This document shows, piece by piece, positions 21,219 to 30,688 of a stretch of 64,000 nucleotides of DNA. The position numbers and the translations under genes were made by a program. The stretch is from Stemphylium vesicarium (lineage: Eukaryota; Ascomycota; Dothideomycetes; Pleosporales; Pleosporaceae), in NCBI GenBank assembly GCA_004380135.1, contig QXCR01000006.1:620001-684000 (forward strand). The letters are read 5' to 3'. Below the pieces are notes generated by a model, which did not search any database, was not told the DNA's origin, and saw nothing but the letters and a program-made list of their open reading frames with translations. The stretch's first letter is position 1, and each line of letters begins with the position of its first letter.

Positions 21219-22436
21219 CTAAGTCTTTCCAAAGACAAAAATGCCCTTGCCTTCCCTGTATCCCTCCAATGTGTCCTTGACTTTCCCAATCAACTCCTCT
21301 CCCTTGGTGTCCCACTCCCACTTGATTTCGTCAACAGGCATGTCCTTGAACTCGCCCTTTCTGGTCATACCCAGTACATCTGCAACGGTCTTCTGCTTTT
21401 CCTCTGAGTGCTGCTCCGCCCATCTGCTTACCCAAAAGCCGTGGAAATGAATGTCTTTGAAGATGAGCATGGACGCAGGAATAGTCAATGGCTGCTTGGA
21501 CATGGCGCCATAGGTGACAAAGTGAGCCGAGGAAGAGAGTAGTTTCGCCATTGCGGTGGCTGCCTTGCCATTTACGCAGTTGAGCGCTAGACGGAGGGGC
21601 GAGCGACCGCCATTTGTCCATTCCTTGACCTGGTCTTTGATGCCCTGAGACTGCAATTCTGCGTCTGTAATGACAACGTCTGCGCCGAGGTCTTTTAGCT
21701 CCTTCTTCATGGCCTCTTCTTTACTCTTGTCTTCGCGGCTACGAATGACGTTGATGCTCTTGTAGCCCCACTTCTTGCCTAGCTGAATCGCCGCTCGACC
21801 GACGCCAGAGTTTGCGCCGTTTTGTATGAACCAGTCGCCTTCGGAGAGTGTGGTGAAGTCGCGGAGCATGCGGTATGCTGTGCACGGGTTGATGGAGACG
21901 GTACCAGCCTGGATCGCGGAGATGCCTTCGCGCATTTGGTCGTCGAGTTTGACTACATCGTTGGTTGTAGCGCTTGCGTGTGTGCGCCATGTTCCGAAGC
22001 CAGGCGCTTTCATGAAGACCCAGTCGCCCTTCTTGAAGCCTTCTTTCTTGACGCCCTCACCTAGTGCTATTATCTCTGCTACTCCCTCGTTTCCTGCCAC
22101 AGCAATTGGGTTCGGAGTGCTTAGATCGGTTGTGAACCTGGGCTTCGACGGGTAGACGCCTTGGATTTGGTTGATATCGGCGGGGTTTATTGGTGATGCG
22201 AGGAATCGTAGCGTCATGAAATTGCTGTGAGGTGGCGAGATGGAGTGGCCGTGAAGAGAGAGTACAGACGGAGGTTCGCCATATTCGCTGAAGGTGAGAG
22301 CCTTGGCCTGTTCGTAGCCGTAGGCAGAGATGTAGCGGCGCTGCGGAAGTCGCGACACGGCTGGCGCGAGGTTTCGTGAGCGGCGGAGGCAGGATTGCAC
22401 CACTCGCGGAGATGGGTTTATTAATTTGGAAGCCAT
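21219..22436 (-). CDS. ETR1: mitochondrial trans-2-enoyl-CoA/ACP reductase
   Basis: NADPH-dependent 2-enoyl thioester reductase of mitochondrial type II fatty acid synthesis, needed for lipoate supply and respiration. MDR-superfamily, uninterrupted frame. I prefer the Met at 22436 (MASKLINPSPRVVQSCLRRS), which yields 405 aa and a typical Arg/Ser-rich mitochondrial presequence; the upstream Met at 22478 adds 14 residues. Signatures: FLASPINPADINQIQGVYP, VAGNEGVAEIIALGEGV, the catalytic-region INPCTAYRMLRDF and the nucleotide site FIQNGANSGVGRAAIQLGKK. It is a mitochondrial counterpart to the cytosolic FAS at the right end of the window. Confidence 0.93.
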   Translation of the reverse strand: MASKLINPSPRVVQSCLRRSRNLAPAVSRLPQRRYISAYGYEQAKALTFSEYGEPPSVLSLHGHSISPPHSNFMTLRFLASPINPADINQIQGVYPSKPRFTTDLSTPNPIAVAGNEGVAEIIALGEGVKKEGFKKGDWVFMKAPGFGTWRTHASATTNDVVKLDDQMREGISAIQAGTVSINPCTAYRMLRDFTTLSEGDWFIQNGANSGVGRAAIQLGKKWGYKSINVIRSREDKSKEEAMKKELKDLGADVVITDAELQSQGIKDQVKEWTNGGRSPLRLALNCVNGKAATAMAKLLSSSAHFVTYGAMSKQPLTIPASMLIFKDIHFHGFWVSRWAEQHSEEKQKTVADVLGMTRKGEFKDMPVDEIKWEWDTKGEELIGKVKDTLEGYREGKGIFVFGKT

Positions 22437-23100
22437 TGTGGGTATAGGTAGGTGAGTAAAGTATCTTGAAGAGCCCAATGCTCGTGGATGGAGCTCACGG
22501 AAGATGCTCTGGAAATACGGAGCTATGACGTTAGCCTAAGCCGAGGTTTTGGTGGAGCAAAGGAGCTTCGTGGTAAGTGTCATCTAAGCAACCAGGTACC
22601 ATTCACTTGAACCTGGTAAACAAACACAAATATGGATTCATACTATCTATGCATAAAATCTGGTCATGTTTCACGAGGCCTGCTCGGAATTAGGGTGTGC
22701 CTACATGCCTCCTAGGTAGCAACCAACGACACCGGACGAAGGCGAGCGTAAAGATGCTCGTATATAATCTCCTCCAGCCACATCATACGCCGTTAGTCGC
22801 GTGGCAGAATATTATGCGGCAGTGCATTTTCACATGCAAGACAATTCAAAGACGACTTACGGCGTTTCGTGAAGCTTCCCGCCAGCTATGCGCCACCTGG
22901 GCATCTAGGCGCCACTAGCACCGCCCCGCCTGCGTCATCGCCCATGCGTCGTCAGGCTGCGCCCCTCGTAGAACTGGCTTCTCGCGCCCCGCGTCTCTGC
23001 TACAAATACCACCCCTGATAGCACTGTCTAATTGCTATACACTCCATAACACACTACTTCTCTCCGGTCACCTAATTCTACAACCAATACATCCATCATC
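22437..23100. promoter_or_regulatory. shared divergent promoter ETR1/VIP1
   Basis: 664 bp between two divergent start codons. It contains a palindromic CCTAGGTA-type motif at about 22708 and C/T-rich tracts before the VIP1 start. No coding frame is supportable. Confidence 0.4.
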
Positions 23101-23862
23101 ATGGCTTCCACCGTCAACGTTGAGAACATCTCCATCAAGACGAGCGAAGATGAGATCAAGAGCTTCTTCAGCTTCTGCGGAAAGATTCAATCTCTCACCG
23201 TAAAGCCCACGAGCGACGACACCCAGGAGGCCACTGTCACTTTCGAGAAGGCGGCGGCCGCGAAGACGGCCCTCCTCCTTGACAACACACAGCTCGGTCC
23301 CAACTCGGTCCAGGTCAGTGCCGCTAAGAGCATCGACGAGCTCGCCGGCGACAAGGCCACCTCTGCCGAAGAGGCCAAGGACGGCGACCACCACATCGAG
23401 CAGGAACAGAAGCCCCGTGCGCGTATCATTGCCGAGTACCTCGCCCACGGCTACGCCATCTCCGATAAGGCCATCGAGCGCGCCTTGGCCGCAGACAAGC
23501 AGAATGGCTACAGCACCAAGTTCATGAACGTGCTCAACAACTTCGACCAGAAGACACAAGCTACCCAGAAGGCTCAGGTCGTCGACCAGAAGCTCGGTGT
23601 CACCAACAAGGGCTATGCCGCCTTCAACATGATGACCAGCTACTTCGACAAGGCTGCCTCGACCCCGACCGGCCAGAAGCTCCGCGCCTTCTACGACCAG
23701 GGTAACAAGACCGTCATGGACGTCCACAACGAGGCAAGGCATTTGGCCGATCTTAAGAAGCAGAAGCCTGCTGGTGAGGAGGGTGCGGCTACCACCGCTG
23801 AGAGCAGCGAGAAGCCCGCCGAGATTACGAACGAGAAGGCCGCTGCCGCTCCTACTTCCTAG
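23101..23862 (+). CDS. vip1: RRM-domain protein, Vip1 family
   Basis: RNA-binding protein like fission yeast Vip1; the exact targets are not known. Single exon, 253 aa. One RRM covers residues 1-75, with RNP2-like VNVENISI and RNP1-like QEATVTFEKAAAAKTALLL. A helical region follows (PRARIIAEYLAHGYAISDKA), then KGYAAFNMMTSYFDKAAST and a Lys/Glu/Ala-rich disordered tail. Codon use is strongly biased to C/G-ending codons, suggesting high expression. This bias also makes a 350-aa open frame on the opposite strand, which I regard as a shadow. Confidence 0.9.
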   Translation: MASTVNVENISIKTSEDEIKSFFSFCGKIQSLTVKPTSDDTQEATVTFEKAAAAKTALLLDNTQLGPNSVQVSAAKSIDELAGDKATSAEEAKDGDHHIEQEQKPRARIIAEYLAHGYAISDKAIERALAADKQNGYSTKFMNVLNNFDQKTQATQKAQVVDQKLGVTNKGYAAFNMMTSYFDKAASTPTGQKLRAFYDQGNKTVMDVHNEARHLADLKKQKPAGEEGAATTAESSEKPAEITNEKAAAAPTS

Positions 23863-24165
23863 GCCGGCTCTTCTATGAGGTTCATCGGGGTTTGTTTCCT
23901 TCTTGACGATTCCCACTTGGTTTACAGTATGCATGAATACTTGCGCATAATACCGATGACGACGATACGAGCATGGAGTTCGGGATGAAAACGGTGTAGC
24001 TAGCCTTTGAAATTTAAACTTTGCCTGACAAACTCTCACAAAAGAATAGCCATCTATTGTGCGTCTTTGAAAACTAATAAACAACACTAAAATCCAGAAC
24101 CCCTCGCCAGAAACACTCAAACAACATGGACTAAATATTACTCAAAAGCAAAACCAACTACCCAT

Positions 24166-25929
24166 CTAGTAGCCCCACTCCCCGCTCTCCAACAAGCTCT
24201 GGCTAGCCACGAAGCTGAACCCTCCAAATGGATTCTTATCCTGACTCTCCCACATCATATCGTCAAACTTCTTGCTCAACACAGGACTAAGCGGCAAGTC
24301 GGTAAAGTCCTGCGCAAAGTTCTCCGCCAGCTCAGGGTCCGTAATCAGAGGCTGAATAGGAGGATCCAGTTCCCTAGCCTCCAATTTCTTCCAGTCAATC
24401 TTGCGGAAAAAGCGATGTTTCTTGATGGTCATAAGATCCTTTGCCATGTTGAAACCTAGGCGTTTCTTAGGGTCCTTGCGCAAGAGTCTGGTGAGCAGAT
24501 CTTTGGCATCGGCGCTAAGATAGTACGGGAGGGCGAGTTTCTGCTTGACGATTTTCTCCTGGATCTTGGCGTTATTGTTACCTGTAAAAGGGGGAGAGCC
24601 GGTAAGCAGGTCGAAACCCAGGGCGCCGAGGGACCACCAGTCTACTGCTGCGCCGTAGTCGAGGCCCTGGACTACTTCGGGCGCCATGTATTCGACGGTA
24701 CCGAGGAAAGAGCGGCACGGGTTGTCCTCGTCGAGAGAGACTTTGCTGAGGCCGAAGTCGGTGAGAAGGAGGTGGCCTTCGGAGTCCAAGAGACAGTTCT
24801 CGGGCTTCAGGTCACGGTAGATGACGCCTACTGTGCGGTGGAGGTGGTCGAGCGCAAGTACCATTTCGGCCATGTAGAAGGCTGCCACGTCTTCGGAAAA
24901 CATGCGCTCGGCGGCTAGGTGGTGGAAGAGCTCGCCGCCTTGCGCGTACTCGAGGATGAGGTACAACTTCTCTTGGTCCTGGAAGGCGTAGTAGAAGTTG
25001 ACAATGAACGGGTGACGGTTCACGCTCTCCAGCACATTGCGCTCCGTCTTGGTCTGCTCGATGAGCTTCTTATGCACGGTGATGGATGCCTTTTTGAACT
25101 GCTTCTGCGCAAAAAGGCGCCCGGTGGCGCGCTGTCGGACCAGCAAAACGGTGCCGTAACTACCTTTGCCCAAGCACATCAGGGGCTCAAAGTCCTCGGC
25201 AGTCATTTTACGCGCCATTCCGTTGTTCATCATGGTAGACGTTTTGGAAAGCGTGTCGATGCTGAAGTCTTCGGCGTTGAGATCGATCTCGTAGCTCTCC
25301 ATTTCGGTGCGGTCACTGTCGCTGTCTCGACCAGACATGCTGGTGTTGCTAGATAGCTGCGATGTGACGCGGCTCATGGGAACACCTCGCCCGGGAGAGT
25401 CCTTCATGGGGGAATCGCTCCTTGGACCTAGGTTCAGGGCTTCAAGCTGGGCTTTCAGGTTGCTGATTCCACCCGCAGTGGACTGTGGTCGCAACGCAGG
25501 GCTGCTAGTAACACTAGGAAGTCCAGAGCGAACAGGCCCGAAGCGCGGCGTGCTGGTTATAGAGTAGTCCGACTCTTCCCCGCCCGAGGTGACGGGAGTG
25601 TGAAAGCCACGGGTGACGCTTGTAGCCTGTAGACCTCCCTTTGGGCCCTTCTTCTTCTTCTTCTTGTTCTTCTGGGCCTTCTTGAAGACAGCATCAAAGT
25701 CCAACTTGTCTGGTCCTTGCTGCTTAGCCTCAGGGTTGGGCTGTGCGGAGCGCTTTGGCATAGGGCTGATAATGTTGATCGGCGGGGTACCAACATGGAG
25801 CGGCGCTTTCGGGGGGCTCATGTCCATTTTCTCTGGAGCGGGCATATCGTCGGTTGACATGGTAGGCTCAGGGCTTTTTACGGCCTTGTTCGGAAGTTGC
25901 GCATCGTCCTGGTCGAATGCGAAAACCAT
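24166..25929 (-). CDS. AGC-family serine/threonine kinase, Psk1/S6K-like
   Basis: 587 aa, single exon. Residues 1-240 are disordered, Ser/Pro-rich, with a polylysine patch (KNKKKKKKGPKGG). The kinase domain (~245-503) has the glycine loop LGKGSYGTVLLV, the lysine in FAQKQFKK, YRDLKPEN, DFGLSKV and the activation loop RSFLGTVEYMAPE. The C-terminal AGC extension has a turn motif LPLSP (S548) and a hydrophobic motif FGGFSF (S572). These are the PDK1 and TORC-site positions of S6 kinases, so TOR/nutrient control of translation or growth is inferred. The absence of C2, PH or other added domains favours a Psk1-like over a Sch9- or PKC-like identity. Confidence 0.88.
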   Translation of the reverse strand: MVFAFDQDDAQLPNKAVKSPEPTMSTDDMPAPEKMDMSPPKAPLHVGTPPINIISPMPKRSAQPNPEAKQQGPDKLDFDAVFKKAQKNKKKKKKGPKGGLQATSVTRGFHTPVTSGGEESDYSITSTPRFGPVRSGLPSVTSSPALRPQSTAGGISNLKAQLEALNLGPRSDSPMKDSPGRGVPMSRVTSQLSSNTSMSGRDSDSDRTEMESYEIDLNAEDFSIDTLSKTSTMMNNGMARKMTAEDFEPLMCLGKGSYGTVLLVRQRATGRLFAQKQFKKASITVHKKLIEQTKTERNVLESVNRHPFIVNFYYAFQDQEKLYLILEYAQGGELFHHLAAERMFSEDVAAFYMAEMVLALDHLHRTVGVIYRDLKPENCLLDSEGHLLLTDFGLSKVSLDEDNPCRSFLGTVEYMAPEVVQGLDYGAAVDWWSLGALGFDLLTGSPPFTGNNNAKIQEKIVKQKLALPYYLSADAKDLLTRLLRKDPKKRLGFNMAKDLMTIKKHRFFRKIDWKKLEARELDPPIQPLITDPELAENFAQDFTDLPLSPVLSKKFDDMMWESQDKNPFGGFSFVASQSLLESGEWGY

Positions 25930-27125
25930 GATGACGGTAGTGAGGGGTAATGCAAATATGGAGCTATCACTCTCTAAGTTGCGCTCGAATTCTGCGCGTT
26001 TCGATCAGCATATTGCGATTCCTTGACTTGGGAGATTGCGCACATCCAACTCCTGTCTTGGGCAGCCCAAAATCTATGTCCGCCGCGAAGATTCACGGCG
26101 GAACGCCCACCCCTACTTGGCGAACCAGGGACGCGAAGGAAGCGTCCGTCTTGTTCAGACCCGAGCTCAGCGCACTATATGGGAAGGAAGAGCCAATTGC
26201 GGTAAGCTGGGTGGTGGGAAAAAAAGCGGTCGCGGCGGGAGAAGCAGAGCCCATAGATGGTCGTGTTCGAATACTAGGAATGATGACGGTCGAAGCCAGG
26301 TTTGCGATCCTGGCAATTATCAGATGCTCGTAGAGTCTCGCGGTGTGGTGAAAAAAATCGCGTGTGAAAGGGTGCTGGAAGAGAAGTCAGCGATCAGCGG
26401 GAGAGGCTCAAATGCCCGGATTCTTAATTTGGTGCCTTGGCGGGCTAGTTGCGGTGGCATGTGAATGAGCTTGCGCTTAAGTGGTCATTCGGGCCCCGGA
26501 TTCCCATCTCCACAAACTCTCGCGCTCGGAGCTGTACCCCGTGCAAGATCTACAGCCTGTCTCCTGGCCATGGCAATTTCATGCGCGGGCTTATTGAAGG
26601 CGCACCTCGTCAGGGCGCGCGCTGAAACTGAGGCGTCTCTTTGAGGCTTTGGCGCACAATGGGCCTCACGTCATGGCTTTGGAGCACGCTCAAAGCAGAT
26701 GCGCCCTTTTCGAAACACTATTCTCTGCTAGTAGACATGTCAAAATCGCAAACATAGTCAGGCACCCGTGCTGTCGTGGCGTGACGGCGTAGCCTAATAG
26801 TAGGCAAGGAGCGGCCCCCTGTTTGTTCCAAGGAGCGTGACAGCTGAAAGCGCGACATGTGACGCACTCCTTGCCACACAGGACAGCTCAGAGCGCGCTT
26901 TTGATAGAGCTAGCCACTCTAACTTATCCGCTGCTCGCGACAATGTCCCCCAACTCTTTTGCTCCCGCATGCGCTATAATCATCCGAAGCTAAGCGGATA
27001 CTGTCGCTTGCGGCCCACTCAGTGATCGCCTTCGCTTCAAGCAGATGCACCCGCCCACTGGATTCAGACGCAACCTCTCTGTGCAGCAATATATTAATGC
27101 ATCGCAAAAGAAAACTCCCATCGAA
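25930..27125. other. long 5' intergenic region of the AGC kinase gene
   Basis: About 1.2 kb without a supportable gene. Its left part probably holds the kinase promoter and leader. The right part abuts the tRNA gene. Short overlapping frames on the plus strand (26.0-26.5 kb) have no motifs and an Arg-rich composition. Confidence 0.5.
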
Positions 27126-27197
27126 GCCTTCCTAGCTCAGTGGTAGAGCGCGTCACTAGTAATGACGAGGTCGTCAGTTCAATTCTGGCGGAAGGCA
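27126..27197 (+). tRNA. tRNA-Thr(AGU)
   Basis: Intron-less cloverleaf of 72 nt. The acceptor GCCTTCC pairs with GGAAGGC plus discriminator A. The D arm is GCTCAGTGGTAGAGC. The anticodon stem CGTCA/TGACG holds loop CT-AGT-AA. The T arm is GTCAG-TTCAATT-CTGGC. Anticodon AGT (inosine-modified in vivo) reads ACU/ACC/ACA. A five-T run at 27210-27214 is a plausible Pol III terminator. Confidence 0.96.
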
Positions 27198-28881
27198 TCA
27201 TTATTAAGCTTTTTACTCCCATGCCTGATGGGAAGCAATCAACCTTTTTGCCGGCGGGGATCTATCTGCTCCAGGCCGTGCTCTGGAGATTATTTCTTAG
27301 GCAGCTTCCTGTTTACAGGGCCGGCCTTTTTTTTTTTCTCATATACTTCTAACTCGATCCATCCTTGCTGATCTTGTCTAGATATCAAAGACGATACTAA
27401 GTTGCGCTGTTGTTGTCGTTGTCAAAGTGCCTTTCGAGCTTGTTTTGAACAGCCCACAAATCGAAGCCTTATCAGGTCGAAGAGATGCTGGCATCTCTGC
27501 TCTTGGAGAGAGGATGTACTGCGATGGACGGCGCATTACAGAACTCTAGACCCTCGTCGCCGCCAATACACCTCCCAGCCCAGCCTCACTCTGGGAAGAA
27601 GTCTTACCCCATTTTACTCCATCAAAGACATGCTGACTGACTTTGAATGATCGCCCCCGTTTTTCTCCATGTACACAAGATCTAGTCACGGTGGATCGCA
27701 GCACTGCATGTCAGCCTGACTGCAATGCTCTCTGCCATGCGCCTGCATGGCCAGGGTGAAGAGACCATCGTAAATCGAAGATTAACGTAATAGCATGAGC
27801 ATGTGGGGTTCACAAAGTCAGTACCATCGGTCGTCTACCCTCAATCGAGGGTCTAAGTGTGGCACACTGACCCCCATCCAAACATGCATCTCTAGCAAGG
27901 CCAACCGGACGGCACGCACCGCTGCAGCGCGACTAGCAGTTGGGCGTACCATGAGGCTTTCTTCCCTTTTCCTTGGTCTACGGCATTTCTTAATGTCCAT
28001 CTCAATGCCAGCTCTTTTCAGAATGTAATCGGGAATAGCTTGGTCGCCAGGTGTGCATATGCCAGCCTGTTTCTTGGATGTTCAATGATTGAAGACATCG
28101 CGATCGGCAAACAACCTCGAAGTACGGCTGACGTTGAGGCGGCTGCAGCTTGCCGTCTTCAAGGTAGCTAAGACAAGCCCTTACCGTCTTTACCGCCCCG
28201 TTACGCCACAAATAGGTTCAAGCCAGTGGTCAGCCAATATACATCGACGGCTCTCATACGTCTGCACTCCCCATTTGGTCTTCTCAAGCATGACCACGGC
28301 CTCTTGGGGATCAGTGGGATTCCTAGTACCGGCATTCAGAAAGTGCATACTGCATACAAGATCGTCACTTTTGTCTGCTCGGGTCAGCATCCTCACTATA
28401 GCCATATTAGCCGTTGTGTAACCTCGGTAGATCTTCACCCCAGAATGACGCCAAGCGTTCCGGAGGCTACTAGAACGGCGAATCATGAAGGCAACTGTAG
28501 GGTGAAGTAACTACATGATGGTAGCGGCCTTTACTTTGTCATCTTCAGGACCCCTTCTTACCACATCGCCGTCGAAATCCTCAACGCTTCATGCGATCAG
28601 CTTACCACCACCACCACCACCACCACCATTACTCCTCGGTTGTCCATCTGAATGCGGTTCATGAAAGCCCACAATACGAGGGCATGGTTGATTCCATGAC
28701 ACTCAATGGGCGAGATCAGAAATGATCGTGGGGTAACTACCTTGCTTGAGGTGACAAACCCGAGACAACACCCAGGACAAGGCAGTGCTAAGCTCGTATG
28801 ATCCTGGATAGTCCGAATAGCTGACCGGTTTCCATTATAGAGGTTGCATGGAGGAGCGACTCTTTGAGGAAGAGAAAGAGA
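27198..28881. other. gene-poor stretch
   Basis: No gene I can support. A minus-strand frame near 28190-28486 and another near 27818-28000 have plausible amino-acid composition but no start context, neighbours or motif. An (ACC)n run lies near 28604-28627. Confidence 0.45.
28604..28627. repeat. (ACC)n microsatellite
   Basis: Eight or so ACC units in a row, in gene-free sequence about 400 bp upstream of the small secreted protein gene. Confidence 0.8.
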
Positions 28882-28888
28882 TATAAAA
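28882..28888 (+). promoter_or_regulatory. TATA box of the small secreted protein gene
   Basis: TATAAAA inside a purine-rich stretch, 150 bp upstream of the ATG at 29032. The intervening leader is C/T- and A-rich with repeated CGATCCTC units, as is common in highly expressed fungal secreted-protein genes. Confidence 0.5.
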
Positions 28889-29031
28889 GAGCACGAGGAG
28901 CAGGTAGGAAAGAACTCACCAAGCTCAAGCACTAGTCTTCAACTCTCACTTTCACTTCACGATCACTCGTCTACAACGATCCTCTTCCAACGATCCTCCT
29001 CCAATATTTTCACCACCTTCATTCTATCACA

Positions 29032-29405
29032 ATGCGTTTCTCCACCATCACCATGTCCGCCCTCTTGGGCCTCGCCGCCGCCTCTCCCAATGCTCTTGCT
29101 AGGCGCGAAAACCAGGCTACCACCCAGGCCATCCAATTTGCCGCCCTGCAGGCTGATTGTGACCTCTTCAAATGTGCTTCTGTTGTCGCGTCGGCAGCTT
29201 GCATCGTTGCTTCCATTGCTCTCGGTCCTGCTGGTGTCGCATCAGCATTGGGCTGTACCGCTGGTGGTGCTGCCTCGGTACGATCAGTCACTTCCTGAAC
29301 ATATCGAGGAATGGATGCTAACAGTGACAGATCTGCCCCTGTGCCCCTTGCATTGATGCACTTAACAACTTCTTGGTTGACAACAACGTCTGCTCAGATG
29401 AGTAA
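29032..29405 (+). CDS. small secreted cysteine-rich protein
   Basis: Exon 1 is 29032-29277 and exon 2 is 29331-29405, joined as AAS^ICPCAPC, giving 106 aa. The intron has donor gtacga, branch gctaac and acceptor gacag. N-terminal signal peptide: MRFSTITMSALLGLAAASP. The mature part holds eight cysteines: C-x4-C, then AC, GC, the cluster CPCAPC, and a C near the end. These could form four disulfides. A central hydrophobic helix-like stretch (ASVVASAACIVASIALGPAG) separates them. The pattern resembles the fungal calcium-binding-protein type of small secreted proteins, but I hold that loosely. Without the intron the frame would end early in unrelated residues, so the two-exon model is preferred. 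Candidate effector by size, secretion and cysteines only. Confidence 0.8.
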
Positions 29406-30688
29406 TATGCTTGGTATGCTTACTGGGGACCTGCCATCTGATAGACTGGAGAGAACACGAGGGTAGATGATATGGGCAAGGAAGAAGAAGCTTTGGACCT
29501 GCAGTGTCAATTACAGATTTCGACAGCGCGTTCTCGTAGGCGGACATGTCTGGATTCTCTCCTTGGTGTTTAGCTATCACAATCGCTCCTTAATCAAAAC
29601 CGCTGGCTAGCATTATAATTGTTCCTCCTCATCTCGAATTTGGTTGCATGTTACTAATCCAGCGAAGTTCGGCGTGTTCACTAGTAAGCGAGGACACATC
29701 CAAGCAAGACCGCCAAAGATGTTGGATCGCTAACTAACTTGGCGACACGGGTCGTTTTTGTATACCAAGACACAGCGACTTCACCCTGCATCACAGACTC
29801 CACCTGCCAGCATACCGCTTAAGTCATTAGTAAACAGACTTATAGTGCGATAAAAAGAGGGACTAGCAAAATAGGTCGGTAGCAGTACCCGAACGCGTAA
29901 ACATACATAAGCGGGATGCTCAATCTACGGAAGGCGACCAAGAGGAATCACTGCAGCCAAGAAGACCAATCCACCCAATACTTTTTTCCCAACACCGAAA
30001 ATCCTACCAAATCCTGCGAAATCTCGCTTCGAAATAAAGTAGCACGCCTTGCCCAGACCAACACCGCACGAAAACGGGTCATCACACCACCTAGAAGGCA
30101 GGTCGTGTCACCAAAACATGGCAACCAAGACCTTCCAAGCAAAGCTTGTTTCTCGCAACCAAGTAAAACGCAGGACGTCGGAAACATGCATGTGAGATAA
30201 AGGTTTGTGATTTGCATATCTACATGCTTTTTTGTCTCGCTCCCCCGCTTTATTATTATGCAGGGTCGGATGGGTGGTGGTAGTACACTTGTTTTCGCCA
30301 AGGTGTGCGCCAACTCCCTCATCCCGACCAACCACGACAACCAACAATTACAACAACCTTTCTTAACAAGGTTATAGGTAGACAAAAGAAGAAACAAGAG
30401 CTGATCTAGGACTGTAACGACAACAGACAAGACTAGCGAATAGTCTTGCGTGTGTGTACAGGAAAAGATTAGGGTTATATACTACCCTTTGTGTTCTTAC
30501 GTTTGCCTCATGACGTCGTTAATAGAATCATATGCCGCGCTCATGTTGATATAGAAAGGTCGGCTTTGTACAGGTACGTCCGCCTCTTGCTCAAGAGAAA
30601 GAATGCTTTCAAAGGAATTTCGGGAAAGTGTTGTTGTCTTGGTTGTTGTGGGATGGTAGGGAAAGTTGGCGTGGCCGAAGATGTCGGT
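29406..30688. other. gene-free stretch
   Basis: Includes the 3' flank of the secreted protein gene and probably the 3' untranslated region of the chitin deacetylase gene. Open frames of up to 160 aa on the minus strand near 29948-30430 show no motif or sensible domain. Confidence 0.5.

Noticed and set aside
23068..24120. 350-aa minus-strand open frame opposite VIP1
   Set aside because: It is a mirror of the C/G-ending codon bias of the plus-strand gene; Leu/Val/Gly-rich repeats without a family.
28190..28486. 98-aa minus-strand frame
   Set aside because: Composition is acceptable but there is no start context, domain, signal peptide or supporting neighbour.
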